Assembly (NCBI GenBank): GCA_965229345.1
Contig: OZ245872.1
Location: 2,728,001-2,792,000, forward strand
DNA: 64,000 nucleotides
Direction: 5' to 3'
From: PBB1 sp965229345
GTDB lineage: Bacteria; Pseudomonadota; Gammaproteobacteria; Burkholderiales; Burkholderiaceae_C
The stretch's first letter is position 1. Every line of letters starts with the position of its first letter. This document shows, piece after piece, positions 55,760 through 64,000 of the stretch. Under the pieces are notes generated by a model. The model ran no database searches. It was not told the DNA's origin and was given only the letters and a program-made list of their open reading frames with translations. The translations under genes and the position numbers were made by a program.

Positions 55760-56212
55760 ATGAACCTTGTTCGACGCGTTGCAGGAATCGCCTTGTTGTG
55801 CGGAGCCTTGGCAACGCATGCGGCGGAGGGACTGACAGCGATCAGGAGCCCCTACGGTGCGCCGGAAACCATGAACCGGCTCGAAGCGACGGTGAAGCAG
55901 CGAGGCCTCATCGTCTTCGCGCGCATCGACCACGCCGCGGGTGCCGCCAAGGTGGGCAAGACCTTGCGCCCCACGGAACTGCTGATCTTCGGCAACCCGG
56001 CAGGCGGCACACCTCTGATGGAATGTGCGCAGACTGCGGGCATCGACCTGCCGCTGAAGGCGCTCGTCTGGGAAGACGAAGCCGCGCAGGTCTGGCTCGG
56101 CTACAACGACCCGGCATTCCTGGCGCAGCGGCACGGCGCGTCGTCGTGCCCAGCCATCGAGACTCTCCGCAAGGCCCTGTCCGGTGTGGCCGACGCCGCC
56201 GTCGCGCGCTGA
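55760..56212 (+). CDS. Exported DUF302 protein
   Basis: 150 residues with a signal peptide (to about AAEG). The DUF302 core reads TVKQRGLIVFARIDHAAGA, LRPTELLIFGNPAGGTPLME and LPLKALVWEDEAAQVWLGYN. The family has an unknown, probably stress-linked, periplasmic role. It follows ccdA by nine bases, so it belongs to the SigF-controlled operon. Confidence 0.9.
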   Translation: MNLVRRVAGIALLCGALATHAAEGLTAIRSPYGAPETMNRLEATVKQRGLIVFARIDHAAGAAKVGKTLRPTELLIFGNPAGGTPLMECAQTAGIDLPLKALVWEDEAAQVWLGYNDPAFLAQRHGASSCPAIETLRKALSGVADAAVAR

Positions 56213-56347
56213 GGTTTGCGTTCTGGCGCGCAGATGCAGGCCAGACCGTGATGGTTCGGTGAGGACTTCAACCTCATGCGGGTGCAAGCTCCCGACCCAC
56301 CCATCGTTGCGCTGCCGGACTTGACACCCCTTTCGCCACCCCTTCCG

Positions 56348-57082
56348 ATGTCCGCGTCGACGAACCGAGCAACCCGCCACATCCTCGTCATTGAGGACGA
56401 GCGCGACATCGCCGAACTGATTGCGCTGCATTTGACCGACCTCCCGTCTGAGGTAACCCTGGCCAACGACGGCCCGGGCGGCCTGCAACTCGCGCTGCAG
56501 CGAACGTGGGACGCTATCGTGCTGGACATCCGTTTGCCGGGCTTGAACGGCTTGGATCTGTGCCGCGAAGTGCGTGCGCAAACGTCTCGGGTTCCCATCC
56601 TGATGCTGACGGCCCGCAGCGGTGAGCTCGACCGCGTTCTGGGCCTGGAACTGGGAGCCGACGACTACTTGTCCAAGCCATTCAGCGTGCTGGAGCTGCA
56701 GGCGCGTGTGAAGGCACTTCTGCGCCGTTCTGCGGTGACTGCGTCGCTCGCCGCGGAAACTGCGGCCCAGAAGCCTGCAGTCATCGAACACCGTGGCCTG
56801 AAGGTAGACCGCATGCAGCGACGTGCCTGGCTTTTCGAGGCAGAAATGGTGCTGACGCCGCGCGAGTTCGACCTGCTCTGGCACTTCGTCCAGAACCCCG
56901 GCCGCGTCTTTACCCGCACCGAACTGCTGGCCGACGTCTGGGGTCAGGGCCATGACGGCTACGACCACACCGTCAACAGTCATATCAACCGGCTGCGCAG
57001 CAAGCTCGGTGACGAGCGCGAGGCGGCGGCCTTCATCCATACGGTGTGGGGTGTCGGTTATCGCTTCGAGGCGAGCGCATGA
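56348..57082 (+). CDS. OmpR-family response regulator
   Basis: 244 residues from ATG 56348. The receiver has VIEDERDIAEL, the phospho-acceptor in IVLDIRLPGLNG, and the Lys in DDYLSKPFSV. The C-terminal winged helix has LTPREFDLLWHFVQNPGRVF and HTVNSHINRLRSKLGD. Its stop overlaps the kinase start by four bases (ATGA). The signal it serves is not visible. The neighbourhood suggests envelope or metal stress. Confidence 0.93.
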   Translation: MSASTNRATRHILVIEDERDIAELIALHLTDLPSEVTLANDGPGGLQLALQRTWDAIVLDIRLPGLNGLDLCREVRAQTSRVPILMLTARSGELDRVLGLELGADDYLSKPFSVLELQARVKALLRRSAVTASLAAETAAQKPAVIEHRGLKVDRMQRRAWLFEAEMVLTPREFDLLWHFVQNPGRVFTRTELLADVWGQGHDGYDHTVNSHINRLRSKLGDEREAAAFIHTVWGVGYRFEASA

Positions 57083-58605
57083 CTGCCGCGAGTCCCGCGA
57101 TGCGATGGCCGCTGTGGCGCCGCCTGCACGCGCGCGCAGCGCTGGTGTCGGCGCCCTTGCTGCTGGCCTTGGGTGCGACGATGGTCGTCCTGCTCCAGCA
57201 CTACAGCGCGCAGACGGCGCTGGAAGCTGGCCAGCGCATGAACCTGGGCCTTGCGCGCTACGTCGTCGACCACCAGGCCCCGGGGCTGATCGCGGCCGAC
57301 GGCCAGCCCGACAGCGCGCGCATGAGGGAGCTGGCGCTGCACGTGATGATGATCAACCCGGCGGTCGAGGTCTACCTGCTGGACGAGCGCGGGCGCGTGC
57401 TGGCCCACGCGCTGGACGGGTCCAGTGGCCCGGACCCGGTGGGGGCGCAGATCGACCTGTTGCCGGTGCGCCGCCTGTTGAGCGCTGCGGACGACGCCAA
57501 CAGCGTGCTTTTGCCTGTACTGGGCACGGATCCACGCGCGCCGGGTCACGCGAACACGTTCTCCGTTGCAGCCGTTCCGAAGGCCGGCGGCGGCATGGGC
57601 TACCTGTACATCGTGCTGAACGGCAGCAAGGCGCAACGTGTCGCGGCCAGCCTGTCGAACTCGGACGCATTGCGCGCGATGGTTGTCTTCGCCGGCCTGG
57701 CCGTGGTGATGGCTGCCATCGTGCTGTGGCTCGCCTGGCGCCAGCTGACCCGGCCACTGCGTGAGCTCACCGATGAACTGAAGTCGTTTCGCGAGGACGC
57801 CGGCGCGCGAGCGCACGTCGAATCCGGCGACGAGATCGGCGTGCTTCGCGGCGCCGTGCGTTCCATGCGCCAGCGCATCGCGCAGCAGTTCCAACGGCTC
57901 GAGGATGGTGATCGCCAGCGCCGCGAACTGGTCAGCAACATCTCGCACGATCTGCGCACGCCGCTGTCCAGCATCCAAGGCTATGTCGAGACCGTGCTGT
58001 TGCGCGGCGATGCCATCGACCCGCAGGCGCGCGCAAATTACCTGCGCACGGCTTTGCGGCATGTCGAGCTGCTGGGCAAGCGCATCGGCGATCTGTTCGA
58101 ACTCTCCAAACTGGACGCCGGGCGGGTCGAGCCCCGGCATGAGGTGTTCTGCCTGGCCGAACTGTTGCAGGACGTGATCCAGAACTACCGGCTCGCGGCA
58201 CAACAGCGAGGCGTGGCGCTCAGCCTTGCGGCGGGCAGCCATGCCCAGGCCAAGGTGCGAGCGGACATCGCGATGATCGAACGCGTGCTGCAGAACCTGA
58301 TCGACAACGCGCTGCGTTACACCGCGTCAGGCGGCGCGGTCGTGCTGGCGATCGAGAACCATGGCACGTTCATGCAGATCAGCGTGAGCGACACCGGTCG
58401 CGGCATCGAGAGCCAGCATCTGCCCCATATCTTCGAGCGCTACTGGTGTGCTGCCGATTCAGACGACGTCAATTCGACCGCGAGTTCCGGGCTTGGCCTG
58501 GCCATCGTCAAGCGCATCCTCGATCTTCACGGCAGTGCGGTGCGCGTGCGTTCCGAGTTGACGCGCGGCACACGCTTCGAGTTTCTGCTGCCGCAGGCAG
58601 CCTGA
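57079..58605 (+). CDS. Sensor histidine kinase, two-component partner
   Basis: 508 residues from ATG 57079. Two membrane segments (~22-42 and ~198-218) bracket a periplasmic sensor of ~155 residues. Then come a HAMP domain, the H box NISHDLRTPLSSIQGYVETV, the N box LQNLIDNALRYTASGG, and the G boxes SDTGRGIES and SSGLGLAIVKRILD. It should phosphorylate the regulator encoded just upstream. Confidence 0.94.
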   Translation: MTAASPAMRWPLWRRLHARAALVSAPLLLALGATMVVLLQHYSAQTALEAGQRMNLGLARYVVDHQAPGLIAADGQPDSARMRELALHVMMINPAVEVYLLDERGRVLAHALDGSSGPDPVGAQIDLLPVRRLLSAADDANSVLLPVLGTDPRAPGHANTFSVAAVPKAGGGMGYLYIVLNGSKAQRVAASLSNSDALRAMVVFAGLAVVMAAIVLWLAWRQLTRPLRELTDELKSFREDAGARAHVESGDEIGVLRGAVRSMRQRIAQQFQRLEDGDRQRRELVSNISHDLRTPLSSIQGYVETVLLRGDAIDPQARANYLRTALRHVELLGKRIGDLFELSKLDAGRVEPRHEVFCLAELLQDVIQNYRLAAQQRGVALSLAAGSHAQAKVRADIAMIERVLQNLIDNALRYTASGGAVVLAIENHGTFMQISVSDTGRGIESQHLPHIFERYWCAADSDDVNSTASSGLGLAIVKRILDLHGSAVRVRSELTRGTRFEFLLPQAA

Positions 58606-58639
58606 AGCGGGCTGGCCGCAGCCGGCCCTGCCTTGCTCA

Positions 58640-59776
58640 TCAATTCGCGGCCAGCCCGTTGGCCCCCGCCGGCAGTCCCGCCATGCTGCCCGTGGCGGTC
58701 AGCGCGCCGTCAGGGCCGATGGCGAAGGACGAAATGCTGTGGCTGCCGGCGTTCAGGACGAACAATCCTCGCCCGTCTGCTGAAACGGCCGCGTCGATGG
58801 GGCCGGCGCCGGCCGCTGCGGCCACCGCCTGCATCAGCGCGATCCGGCCGGACTTCTGAATGCCGTAGCTGCTGACCGTGCCGCTGCCCGTGTTCGTCAC
58901 GTAGGCGTGACGGCCATTGGGCGTGACGACCACCCAGCAGGCCGCCGTCTGCGTGTCGGCAACGCTGGGGCTGATCAGAACCGGCTTGGCAGTCGACCAC
59001 TCCTGGAATCCATAGGACGACACGGTGCTGGCATTGGGGGCGCCACCGAAGGCCTCCGACACCAGCGCGTGACCCCGGCGGTCGAACGCGAAGCCGAAGG
59101 GCGTGGTGCCGGACGACGCGGTCACCACGGGCGCATCGATGCGGCCATCGTGGCGAACGCGGTAGCTGGTGAGCTTGTTGGTGGCCTTCTCGGTCACCAG
59201 CAGCACGTCGCCATCGGGGCTGAAGCCGACCTGCGCCGGACCGGTTCCGCCGGCGGCAGATAGCGGCTGGGTGCTTTCGGCAAGCGGCCGCAGGGTGCCG
59301 TCGTGGTTGCGAAAACCGGTGACGTTGCCGGCAGCGTTGGCGTTGAGCACGTAGACCACACCGTCGTGCTCGGTCACGCTGATCGGCTGTTGACCGCCAG
59401 AGTCGGTGGTCGAGCGCAGTTCCAGCCCGCTGCGGCGAACGGCAAAGGTGGAAATGCTGTTGCTCAGCGCGTTGACCACGAACAGAAAGCGACCGTTGCC
59501 GCTCAGTGTCACCGCGCCCTGGTTGCCCAGGCCGCCTCCGGTGCCCTGACCCTGTGTGGCCAGGCGTGCCTGGAGGGTGAGCGTACCGCCTGAAGCTGCG
59601 GCATAGACCAGCAACTCGTTGCCGGCCGCGGCGTTGGTGCTCGTGAAGACCCGACCGGCGCGAAAGCCGTCGTCGTCTTCGTCATGGGCTACCGCCAAGC
59701 CGCTGAGGCCGCCGAGACAGCTGACGGCCAGGCAGAGGCCGAGGATCTTGAACGCATGGCGCCGGGTGTGTTTCAT
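58640..59776 (-). CDS. Exported lactonase-like seven-bladed propeller
   Basis: 378 residues. A signal peptide with an Arg-Arg pair (TRRHAFKILGLCLAVSC) is followed by blades ending in patterns such as GNGRFLFVVNALSNSIS, PDGDVLLVTEKATNKLTSY, PNGRHAYVTNTGSGTVSSY and ADGRGLFVLNAGSHSIS. This is the 6-phosphogluconolactonase-like/YncE-like propeller fold. Whether it is enzymatic is unclear. It converges on the histidine kinase gene with a 34-bp gap. Confidence 0.85.
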   Translation of the reverse strand: MKHTRRHAFKILGLCLAVSCLGGLSGLAVAHDEDDDGFRAGRVFTSTNAAAGNELLVYAAASGGTLTLQARLATQGQGTGGGLGNQGAVTLSGNGRFLFVVNALSNSISTFAVRRSGLELRSTTDSGGQQPISVTEHDGVVYVLNANAAGNVTGFRNHDGTLRPLAESTQPLSAAGGTGPAQVGFSPDGDVLLVTEKATNKLTSYRVRHDGRIDAPVVTASSGTTPFGFAFDRRGHALVSEAFGGAPNASTVSSYGFQEWSTAKPVLISPSVADTQTAACWVVVTPNGRHAYVTNTGSGTVSSYGIQKSGRIALMQAVAAAAGAGPIDAAVSADGRGLFVLNAGSHSISSFAIGPDGALTATGSMAGLPAGANGLAAN

Positions 59777-60084
59777 CGTAATGCTCCGTTGGACGATTGA
59801 GGCGTGGGCCGCGCTGCGCGTGCAACGCGAACGGCAGTCTTACGGCCGGCCGCCAATAAGTCCTCACGGGTTCATCACCGGTTTCTGCTGATTTCGAACG
59901 TTCGCATTCCTCAAACATCCCGTGATGTGATGTAGCTGTCGGCCACATTCTTGCAGGCCACAGCATTGGGGAACGTGCGGCGACAGTCAGACTCGAACAT
60001 GTGCGCCTCGGATCAAGGCGGGACAACACTCACCTGCCTCCGGCTCGCCGCGGAACTACGCGTGGCAAGCCGCCGGAATGGGGG
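59777..60084. other. Intergenic region between propeller gene and pseudogene
   Basis: About 300 bp without a recognised gene. It should hold the propeller gene's promoter on the minus strand. GTAACC-N16-CGAA was not found here. Confidence 0.35.
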
Positions 60085-60740
60085 CGTGGTGCTGCGCTCC
60101 GGAGGTTGATCGAAATCGCCGGCTTGCAGACCGCAGGCATGGAGGTAGCCGATCATGAGCACGCCGTCTGGTTGCATCCAAGGTATGGGCAACGGCGCTC
60201 CGCTCGATGCTTTCATCGAGCATCTTTCGGCTCCTCTGCGCGGGAAGTCTGTCCCGGTCGTAGGGGCTCCAATGCCGAGGTGCCCGCTGCGCGCGGGATC
60301 CCTGGTCTGGCTGGATCCAAAGGGTCAGGAGCCCAGCGAGTTCACGTGCACCAAACACTCCTTGAGGTATCCCGAAAGTGACATCAGCACCGTCGCGCCG
60401 ATCGCGTCGCTGACCAAACTGATGACAGCCATGGCGGTGCTCGATGCACAGCAGGCTTCGAACGAGGATCTGCGGACCGATACGGCAGATGCGGGCTGCC
60501 TCAAGCACAGCCACGGCGGCATGCCTGTCGGTGCGGTGGCGTCGCGCGGCTCCTTGCTGGAACTGGCGCTCCTCGCCTCAGACGACCGTGCGGCTTCGGC
60601 GCTGGCTCGCTCCTACCCTGGCGGAATGCCTCGCTTTGAGATGGTCATGCAGCGCAAGATTCACGCGCTCGGCCTGGACAGCACGTCGATAGCGGAGCCG
60701 ACCGGACTGTCGCCGAACAACATGTCGAGCGGCCAGGAAC
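60085..60740 (+). pseudogene. Mosaic pseudogene: protease N-terminus joined to PBP middle
   Basis: From about 60,085 the sequence follows the upstream region and first ~40 codons of the FHA/protease gene (STPSGCIQGMGNGAPLDA against STLSGRIQGVGNGTQLDA). After ~115 bp of unplaced sequence it follows the PBP gene (APIASLTKLMTAMAVLDAQQ ... GGMPVGAVASRGSLLELALL ... HALGLDSTS ... EPTGLSPNNMSS), then stops matching near 60,740. The frame from ATG 60155 is open to 60,859, but the product would lack the PBP KTG motif and the protease domain. Confidence 0.78.
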
Positions 60741-60800
60741 GAGCGCTGACACCAGCCCGAGGTGCGAACCCTCGAAGGCCACTGCGTAGCGGCTCGCCAA

Positions 60801-61451
60801 TCACGCTTCAGCGGCTCGGCCCCACCGGCGACCGAGCAAGTTGCCGATCGCGACGATGAGCGCGGCGGTGCCCAGGTTCCAGACCAGGATCATCACGGTC
60901 GCGTCGAGGCTGTGGAAGATCGACATCGCTGTCGCGCTCATCGCCGCCACGGCCAGACTTCCCGTCAGGGCCATCGTGCGCGCCGACAACAGCGACCCGC
61001 GTCGCAGCATCGCGAACATCGCCAGCGACAGCGGCAGACTGGTCATCAGCACGGTCCCGAAACAGCGTGCTGTCTCGCCGAGTTGAACGCCGTCGGGTCC
61101 GATGTTCACCCAGTTCACTAGACACCCATGCCCGAGGGTGGCCATCCAAATGAGCAGCGCCGGCACGGGCAGCAGGGCCCAGCCGCGCGACCGGTCGGGC
61201 AGGTTAAGCATGAACGACGCGACGGCTGCCAACGCGCCCGTCAGCATCGACGCGGCCGTGCCGACGATGAAGTCCGGCTGCCCCACGCGCTGCGCAAGAT
61301 CGGGCCGCACCCCGTGGCCCAGGGCCAGCACGCCGAATATCAGCACCGGCAGCAGCAGCCACAGGGCCGCACGCAGCACCGGCGGCCGCAGCCGGCGCAC
61401 CGGCCGCGCATCGGCCGCCAGCGCCTCAATGAGATCGGATGTCCTGATCAT
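60801..61451 (-). CDS. NrsF-type anti-sigma factor (DUF1109), copy B
   Basis: 216 residues with six hydrophobic segments and the DUF1109 layout (DLIEALAADARPVRRLRPP at the cytoplasmic N-terminus). Cysteines in LGHGCLVNW and ARCFGTVLMT are candidates for the metal/thiol switch. The ATG overlaps the sigma gene stop by four bases. It should keep the sigma factor inactive until metal stress. Its last 34 residues are duplicated at 24.8 kb. Confidence 0.87.
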   Translation of the reverse strand: MIRTSDLIEALAADARPVRRLRPPVLRAALWLLLPVLIFGVLALGHGVRPDLAQRVGQPDFIVGTAASMLTGALAAVASFMLNLPDRSRGWALLPVPALLIWMATLGHGCLVNWVNIGPDGVQLGETARCFGTVLMTSLPLSLAMFAMLRRGSLLSARTMALTGSLAVAAMSATAMSIFHSLDATVMILVWNLGTAALIVAIGNLLGRRWGRAAEA

Positions 61452-62107
61452 GCTTCGGTGCTCGATCCGGTAAGAAGCTCGCGCAGGGTCTTCAATCCCC
61501 GGTGGGTCGCCACCTTCAAGGCAGCGATCGACATCCCGCTGATGGCCGACGCCTGCCGCAACGACATCTCCTGCAATTTCATCAGCTTGATCGCCTCTCG
61601 TTGCCCCGGCGGAAGGCGCTCCACCGCATTGCGCACGGCCACAGCATCGACACACGCCTCAGGGTAGTTCGCTTCGGTGGCTGCCAAGGTTTCATGGTCG
61701 GGGGTCATCGGCGTCTCGTGTTGCCGCGCGCGACCCTGGCGGCGCAGCCGGTCGACGATGCGTCGATGTGCGATCGCCACCAGCCAGGGGCCGAAGGGAC
61801 GGGTCGGATCGTAGGTGTGACGGATGGCATGCACGGTAAGCAGGACATCCTGGACCGTGTCTTCGACGTCGTTCGGATCTCGATGCGACTTCGCGGCCAG
61901 CGAACGCAGGTACGGCGTGATCTCGTCAAGCAGGCGCCGATAGGCACCACGCTCGCCCGCCTGCGCGCGTGCCATCAGGATGGACCAGTCGACCTCGAGG
62001 ACCACGACGGGCGCATCGACCGACTGTTCCTTCTCGCACACTGCATGGTGCGACCCCTCGTGAGGGACGAGCCTCAACGTCGGAATGCGATCGCGGGTAT
62101 GACTCAC
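61448..62107 (-). CDS. SigF-type ECF sigma factor, copy B
   Basis: About 219 residues; the start is uncertain (GTG 62107 chosen, with GTG 62041 or TTG 62128 possible). Region 2 has DPNDVEDTVQDVLLTVHAIR and FGPWLVAIAHRRIVDRLRRQ. Region 4 has LPPGQREAIKLMKLQEMSLR and MSIAALKVATHRGLKTLREL. It is paired with anti-sigma copy B and divergent from the bufferin operon, which carries the matching promoter. Confidence 0.88.
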   Translation of the reverse strand: MSHTRDRIPTLRLVPHEGSHHAVCEKEQSVDAPVVVLEVDWSILMARAQAGERGAYRRLLDEITPYLRSLAAKSHRDPNDVEDTVQDVLLTVHAIRHTYDPTRPFGPWLVAIAHRRIVDRLRRQGRARQHETPMTPDHETLAATEANYPEACVDAVAVRNAVERLPPGQREAIKLMKLQEMSLRQASAISGMSIAALKVATHRGLKTLRELLTGSSTEA

Positions 62108-62166
62108 CCGACGAACGATAGCCGGCAACGCTGTTGGTCGACGCGACTATTTTTCTTTCGCGGCAC

Positions 62167-62192
62167 GTAACCTTTTGCCGCCTCGCACCGAA
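62167..62192 (+). promoter_or_regulatory. SigF-type promoter of the bufferin operon
   Basis: GTAACC at 62,167-62,172, 16-bp spacer, CGAA at 62,189-62,192, followed by CTGTC as at 54,538. The -10 lies about 50 bp upstream of the bufA start. The element matches the SigF consensus known from Caulobacter. Confidence 0.75.
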
Positions 62193-62241
62193 CTGTCGGC
62201 TGTCGGTCTCAAGGGGAGACCTTAACGCGAGAGGTGAAACC

Positions 62242-62559
62242 ATGGATCGTCAGCTGTTTGCAGGTTCCGCGCTGTCCTCCGCACTGGGCCTGGTCATGGC
62301 CGCATCGGGGATGACGGCCCAGGCCCAAGGCATGGACATGAGCAAGGCGCCGCAGGTCGTCAAGGACAACATGATGCGCATGGAAAAGAACAAGTTGGAG
62401 AAGTGCTACGGCATCAACGTCGCCGGCAAGAACGACTGTGCCGAGGGGGCGCATTCGTGCGCCGGCCAGTCGACGCAAGCACGCGACACGAAGTCCTTCG
62501 TTCTGCTGCCGGCCGGCGACTGCGGCAAGATCCAGGGCGGCGGCATGAAGGCAAGCTGA
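62242..62559 (+). CDS. bufA1: Bufferin precursor, BufA1-like (DUF2282)
   Basis: 105 residues from ATG 62242 (GAGAGG site upstream). A signal peptide (~1-28, to QAQG) is followed by the core with four conserved cysteines: LEKCYGINVAGKNDC, AHSC and LPAGDCGKI. In bufferins these cysteines are modified by the DUF692 enzyme to give a copper-binding periplasmic peptide. The partner genes follow directly. The copper role is taken from the family. Confidence 0.88.
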   Translation: MDRQLFAGSALSSALGLVMAASGMTAQAQGMDMSKAPQVVKDNMMRMEKNKLEKCYGINVAGKNDCAEGAHSCAGQSTQARDTKSFVLLPAGDCGKIQGGGMKAS

Positions 62560-62573
62560 GCGCCGCCGTGGCC

Positions 62574-63431
62574 ATGCAGGGCGAATGCGCCGCGGTGCCC
62601 GTCGCCGCGGGGATCGGGTTGCGCTTTCAGCACCACCAGGCTGTGCGCGAGACGCGGCCCGATGTGGCATGGCTGGAGGCGCACACCGAGAACTACATGG
62701 GCGGCGGCTCGTCCATCCGCACGCTGGAGGCGATCCGGCGTGACTACCCGGTGTCCCTGCACGGTGTCGGCTTGTCCCTCGGCAGCGCGGACGGAATCGA
62801 CGCCGCGCACCTCGGACGCATTCGCGAGGTCGTGCGCCGGATCGAGCCGGGGCTGGTGTCCGAGCACCTGTCCTGGAGCCTCGTCGACGGGACCTATCTG
62901 GCCGATCTGCTGCCGTTGCCGATGACCGAAGAAGCTCTGGCCCTGGTCTGCCGCCATGTCGAACAGACGCAGGGGGTCCTGCAGCGGCGCATCCTGATCG
63001 AGAACCCGTCGAGCTATCTGCGCTACCAGCACTCGACGATTCCCGAGTGGGACTTCCTTGCGGCCGTGGCGCAGCGCACCGGCTGCGGCATTCTGTGCGA
63101 CGTCAACAACATCTACGTCAGCGCGTGCAACCATGGATGGGACGCCATGACCTACCTGGCCGCCTTGCCTTCGCACGCCATCGGCGAAATCCACCTCGCT
63201 GGCCACACACTGAGGCGGCTCGACGACGGGCAGGCCCTGCGCATCGACGACCACGGCTCCCGCGTCGCGCCGGAGGTCTGGGCCTTGTACGTACAGGCGC
63301 TGGCGCGGTTCGGGCCGGTCCCGACCTTGGTGGAATGGGACACGAACATCCCACCCCTGGAGGTGTTGTTGGGCGAGGCCGCAAAAGCCGCCGCGCTGCT
63401 CGCGGAGACTCTGCATGCCCTCGCTGCATGA
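62574..63431 (+). CDS. bufB1: Multinuclear iron oxidase MNIO, BufB-like (DUF692)
   Basis: 285 residues from ATG 62574 (GTG 62568 possible). The TIM-barrel iron ligands of DUF692 are visible in order: AHTENYMG, SLHGVGLSLG, SEHLSWS, ILIENPSSY, CDVNNIYVSACNHG, EIHLAGH, IDDHGS and LVEWDTNIPP. It should install oxazolone/thioamide or thiooxazole groups on cysteines of the bufferin precursor, in the cytoplasm before export. It is 14 bp from bufA1 and overlaps bufC1 by 17 bp. Confidence 0.92.
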   Translation: MQGECAAVPVAAGIGLRFQHHQAVRETRPDVAWLEAHTENYMGGGSSIRTLEAIRRDYPVSLHGVGLSLGSADGIDAAHLGRIREVVRRIEPGLVSEHLSWSLVDGTYLADLLPLPMTEEALALVCRHVEQTQGVLQRRILIENPSSYLRYQHSTIPEWDFLAAVAQRTGCGILCDVNNIYVSACNHGWDAMTYLAALPSHAIGEIHLAGHTLRRLDDGQALRIDDHGSRVAPEVWALYVQALARFGPVPTLVEWDTNIPPLEVLLGEAAKAAALLAETLHALAA

Positions 63432-64000
63432 CGTCCAGCACGCGATGCGCCGCAGCCTGCTGCAGGATGCGGGCGGCGATGCGTTGGCCGACATCATCAG
63501 CGCCGGGCTCTCATCCCGGCAACGGCTGAGCATCTATCGCAACACCATGCTCGGTACGCTCGCCAACGCGCTGAGGCTGTCGTTTCCGGCGGTACATCGG
63601 CTGGTCGGCGCTGATTTCTTCGAGGGCACGGCACAGGTCTTCGCGCGCGGACACCCACCCCGCTGCGCCGATCTGAACGTATACGGCGCCGAGTTTGCGG
63701 ACTTCCTGCAGCGCTTCGAGCCGGCGGCGACGCTCGCCTACCTGGCCGACGTGGCTCGCCTCGAATGGGCGGTGAATCGGGCGCTGCATGCGCCAGACGC
63801 ATCCACATTCGACCCGTCGACATTGGCGAAAGTCGCGCCGTGCAACCACGATCGCGTGTCCTTCATTGCGCATCCGTCGATCTCGCTGCTGCGCTCGAAG
63901 TTCCCGATCGACACGATCTGGCGCGCCGTGCTGCAGCACGACGACACGGCCATGGCGGCGATCGACTTGCACGAGCCGGTGTGCTTGCTGGTGGAGCGAC
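63415..64000 (+). CDS. bufC1: Bufferin partner protein BufC-like (DUF2063), 3' end outside window
   Basis: The frame from ATG 63415 is open to the window edge (195 residues). The DUF2063 N-terminus is clear: SSRQRLSIYRNTMLGTLANA then LRLSFPAVHRLVG, ADLNVYGAEFADFL and YLADVARLEWAVN. In bufferin operons this protein recognises the precursor and helps the DUF692 enzyme. Later operon genes such as a DoxX-type protein would lie outside the window. Confidence 0.9.
   Translation, partial: MPSLHDVQHAMRRSLLQDAGGDALADIISAGLSSRQRLSIYRNTMLGTLANALRLSFPAVHRLVGADFFEGTAQVFARGHPPRCADLNVYGAEFADFLQRFEPAATLAYLADVARLEWAVNRALHAPDASTFDPSTLAKVAPCNHDRVSFIAHPSISLLRSKFPIDTIWRAVLQHDDTAMAAIDLHEPVCLLVER

Noticed and set aside
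55178..57040. 620-residue minus-strand open frame opposite ccdA, DUF302 and the response regulator
   Set aside because: It crosses three clear plus-strand genes; its composition is that of a shadow frame.

Overview
The window is GC-rich DNA from a betaproteobacterium, most likely a Burkholderiales member of the Rubrivivax/Leptothrix/Comamonadaceae type. The evidence is gene order and protein style: stp-rph-rdgB-hemW, serS next to tRNA-Ser, ispH overlapping an SlpA-type FKBP, and a nadA-nadC-nadB locus. No species assignment was possible without a search.

1-17,290 is mostly core chromosome: a truncated PAS sensor gene, a tyrosine-recombinase scrap beside tRNA-Ser(CGA), serS, ispH, an FKBP isomerase, radC, an Smr protein, a truncated globin, an FlhG/MinD-like ATPase, a diguanylate cyclase, cheR-cheD-cheB, a two-subunit molybdenum hydroxylase, hemW, rdgB, rph and a PP2C phosphatase. 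The serine/threonine kinase that should follow the phosphatase survives only as its C-terminus.

17,290-30,200 is a patchwork. It holds a Fic protein, a membrane-anchored Cas4-like nuclease with remnants around it, a membrane protein/hydrolase pair, a dCache-PAS-GGDEF cyclase flanked by two anti-sigma gene scraps, a glycosyltransferase, and a nadABC locus in which only nadA looks intact. nadC carries a frameshift and nadB is cut off. The broken kinase and broken nadB are both followed by the same roughly 55-bp sequence, which suggests one kind of island boundary used twice.

30,200-41,930 is a conflict/defence-type island. Six tightly overlapping minus-strand genes encode an ABC-three-component (ABC-3C) system (nuclease-like effector, middle component, DUF3732 ATPase), a DUF3565-cupin protein, a zinc-ribbon protein and a HEPN/RES toxin. 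Next come a beta-propeller gene and, divergent from it, an unknown zinc-binding protein with a CoiA-like nuclease. 41,920-48,840 is a mobile-element maintenance module: a second Cas4-like nuclease, a CFIAT-motif protein, a small gene, a ParM/StbA actin, a tyrosine recombinase and a large ParB.

49,000-64,000 returns to envelope and stress functions: a D-Ala-D-Ala endopeptidase-like PBP, an FHA/trypsin-like protease, small genes, and two SigF/NrsF (DUF1109) sigma/anti-sigma pairs. One pair is divergent from a thioredoxin-CcdA-DUF302 operon. The other is divergent from a bufferin (DUF2282-DUF692-DUF2063) operon. Both divergent operons have the same GTAACC-N16-CGAA promoter, so the two loci look like one metal/thiol-stress regulon. 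Decayed copies of the PBP, protease and anti-sigma genes are scattered at 22.4, 24.8 and 60.1 kb.
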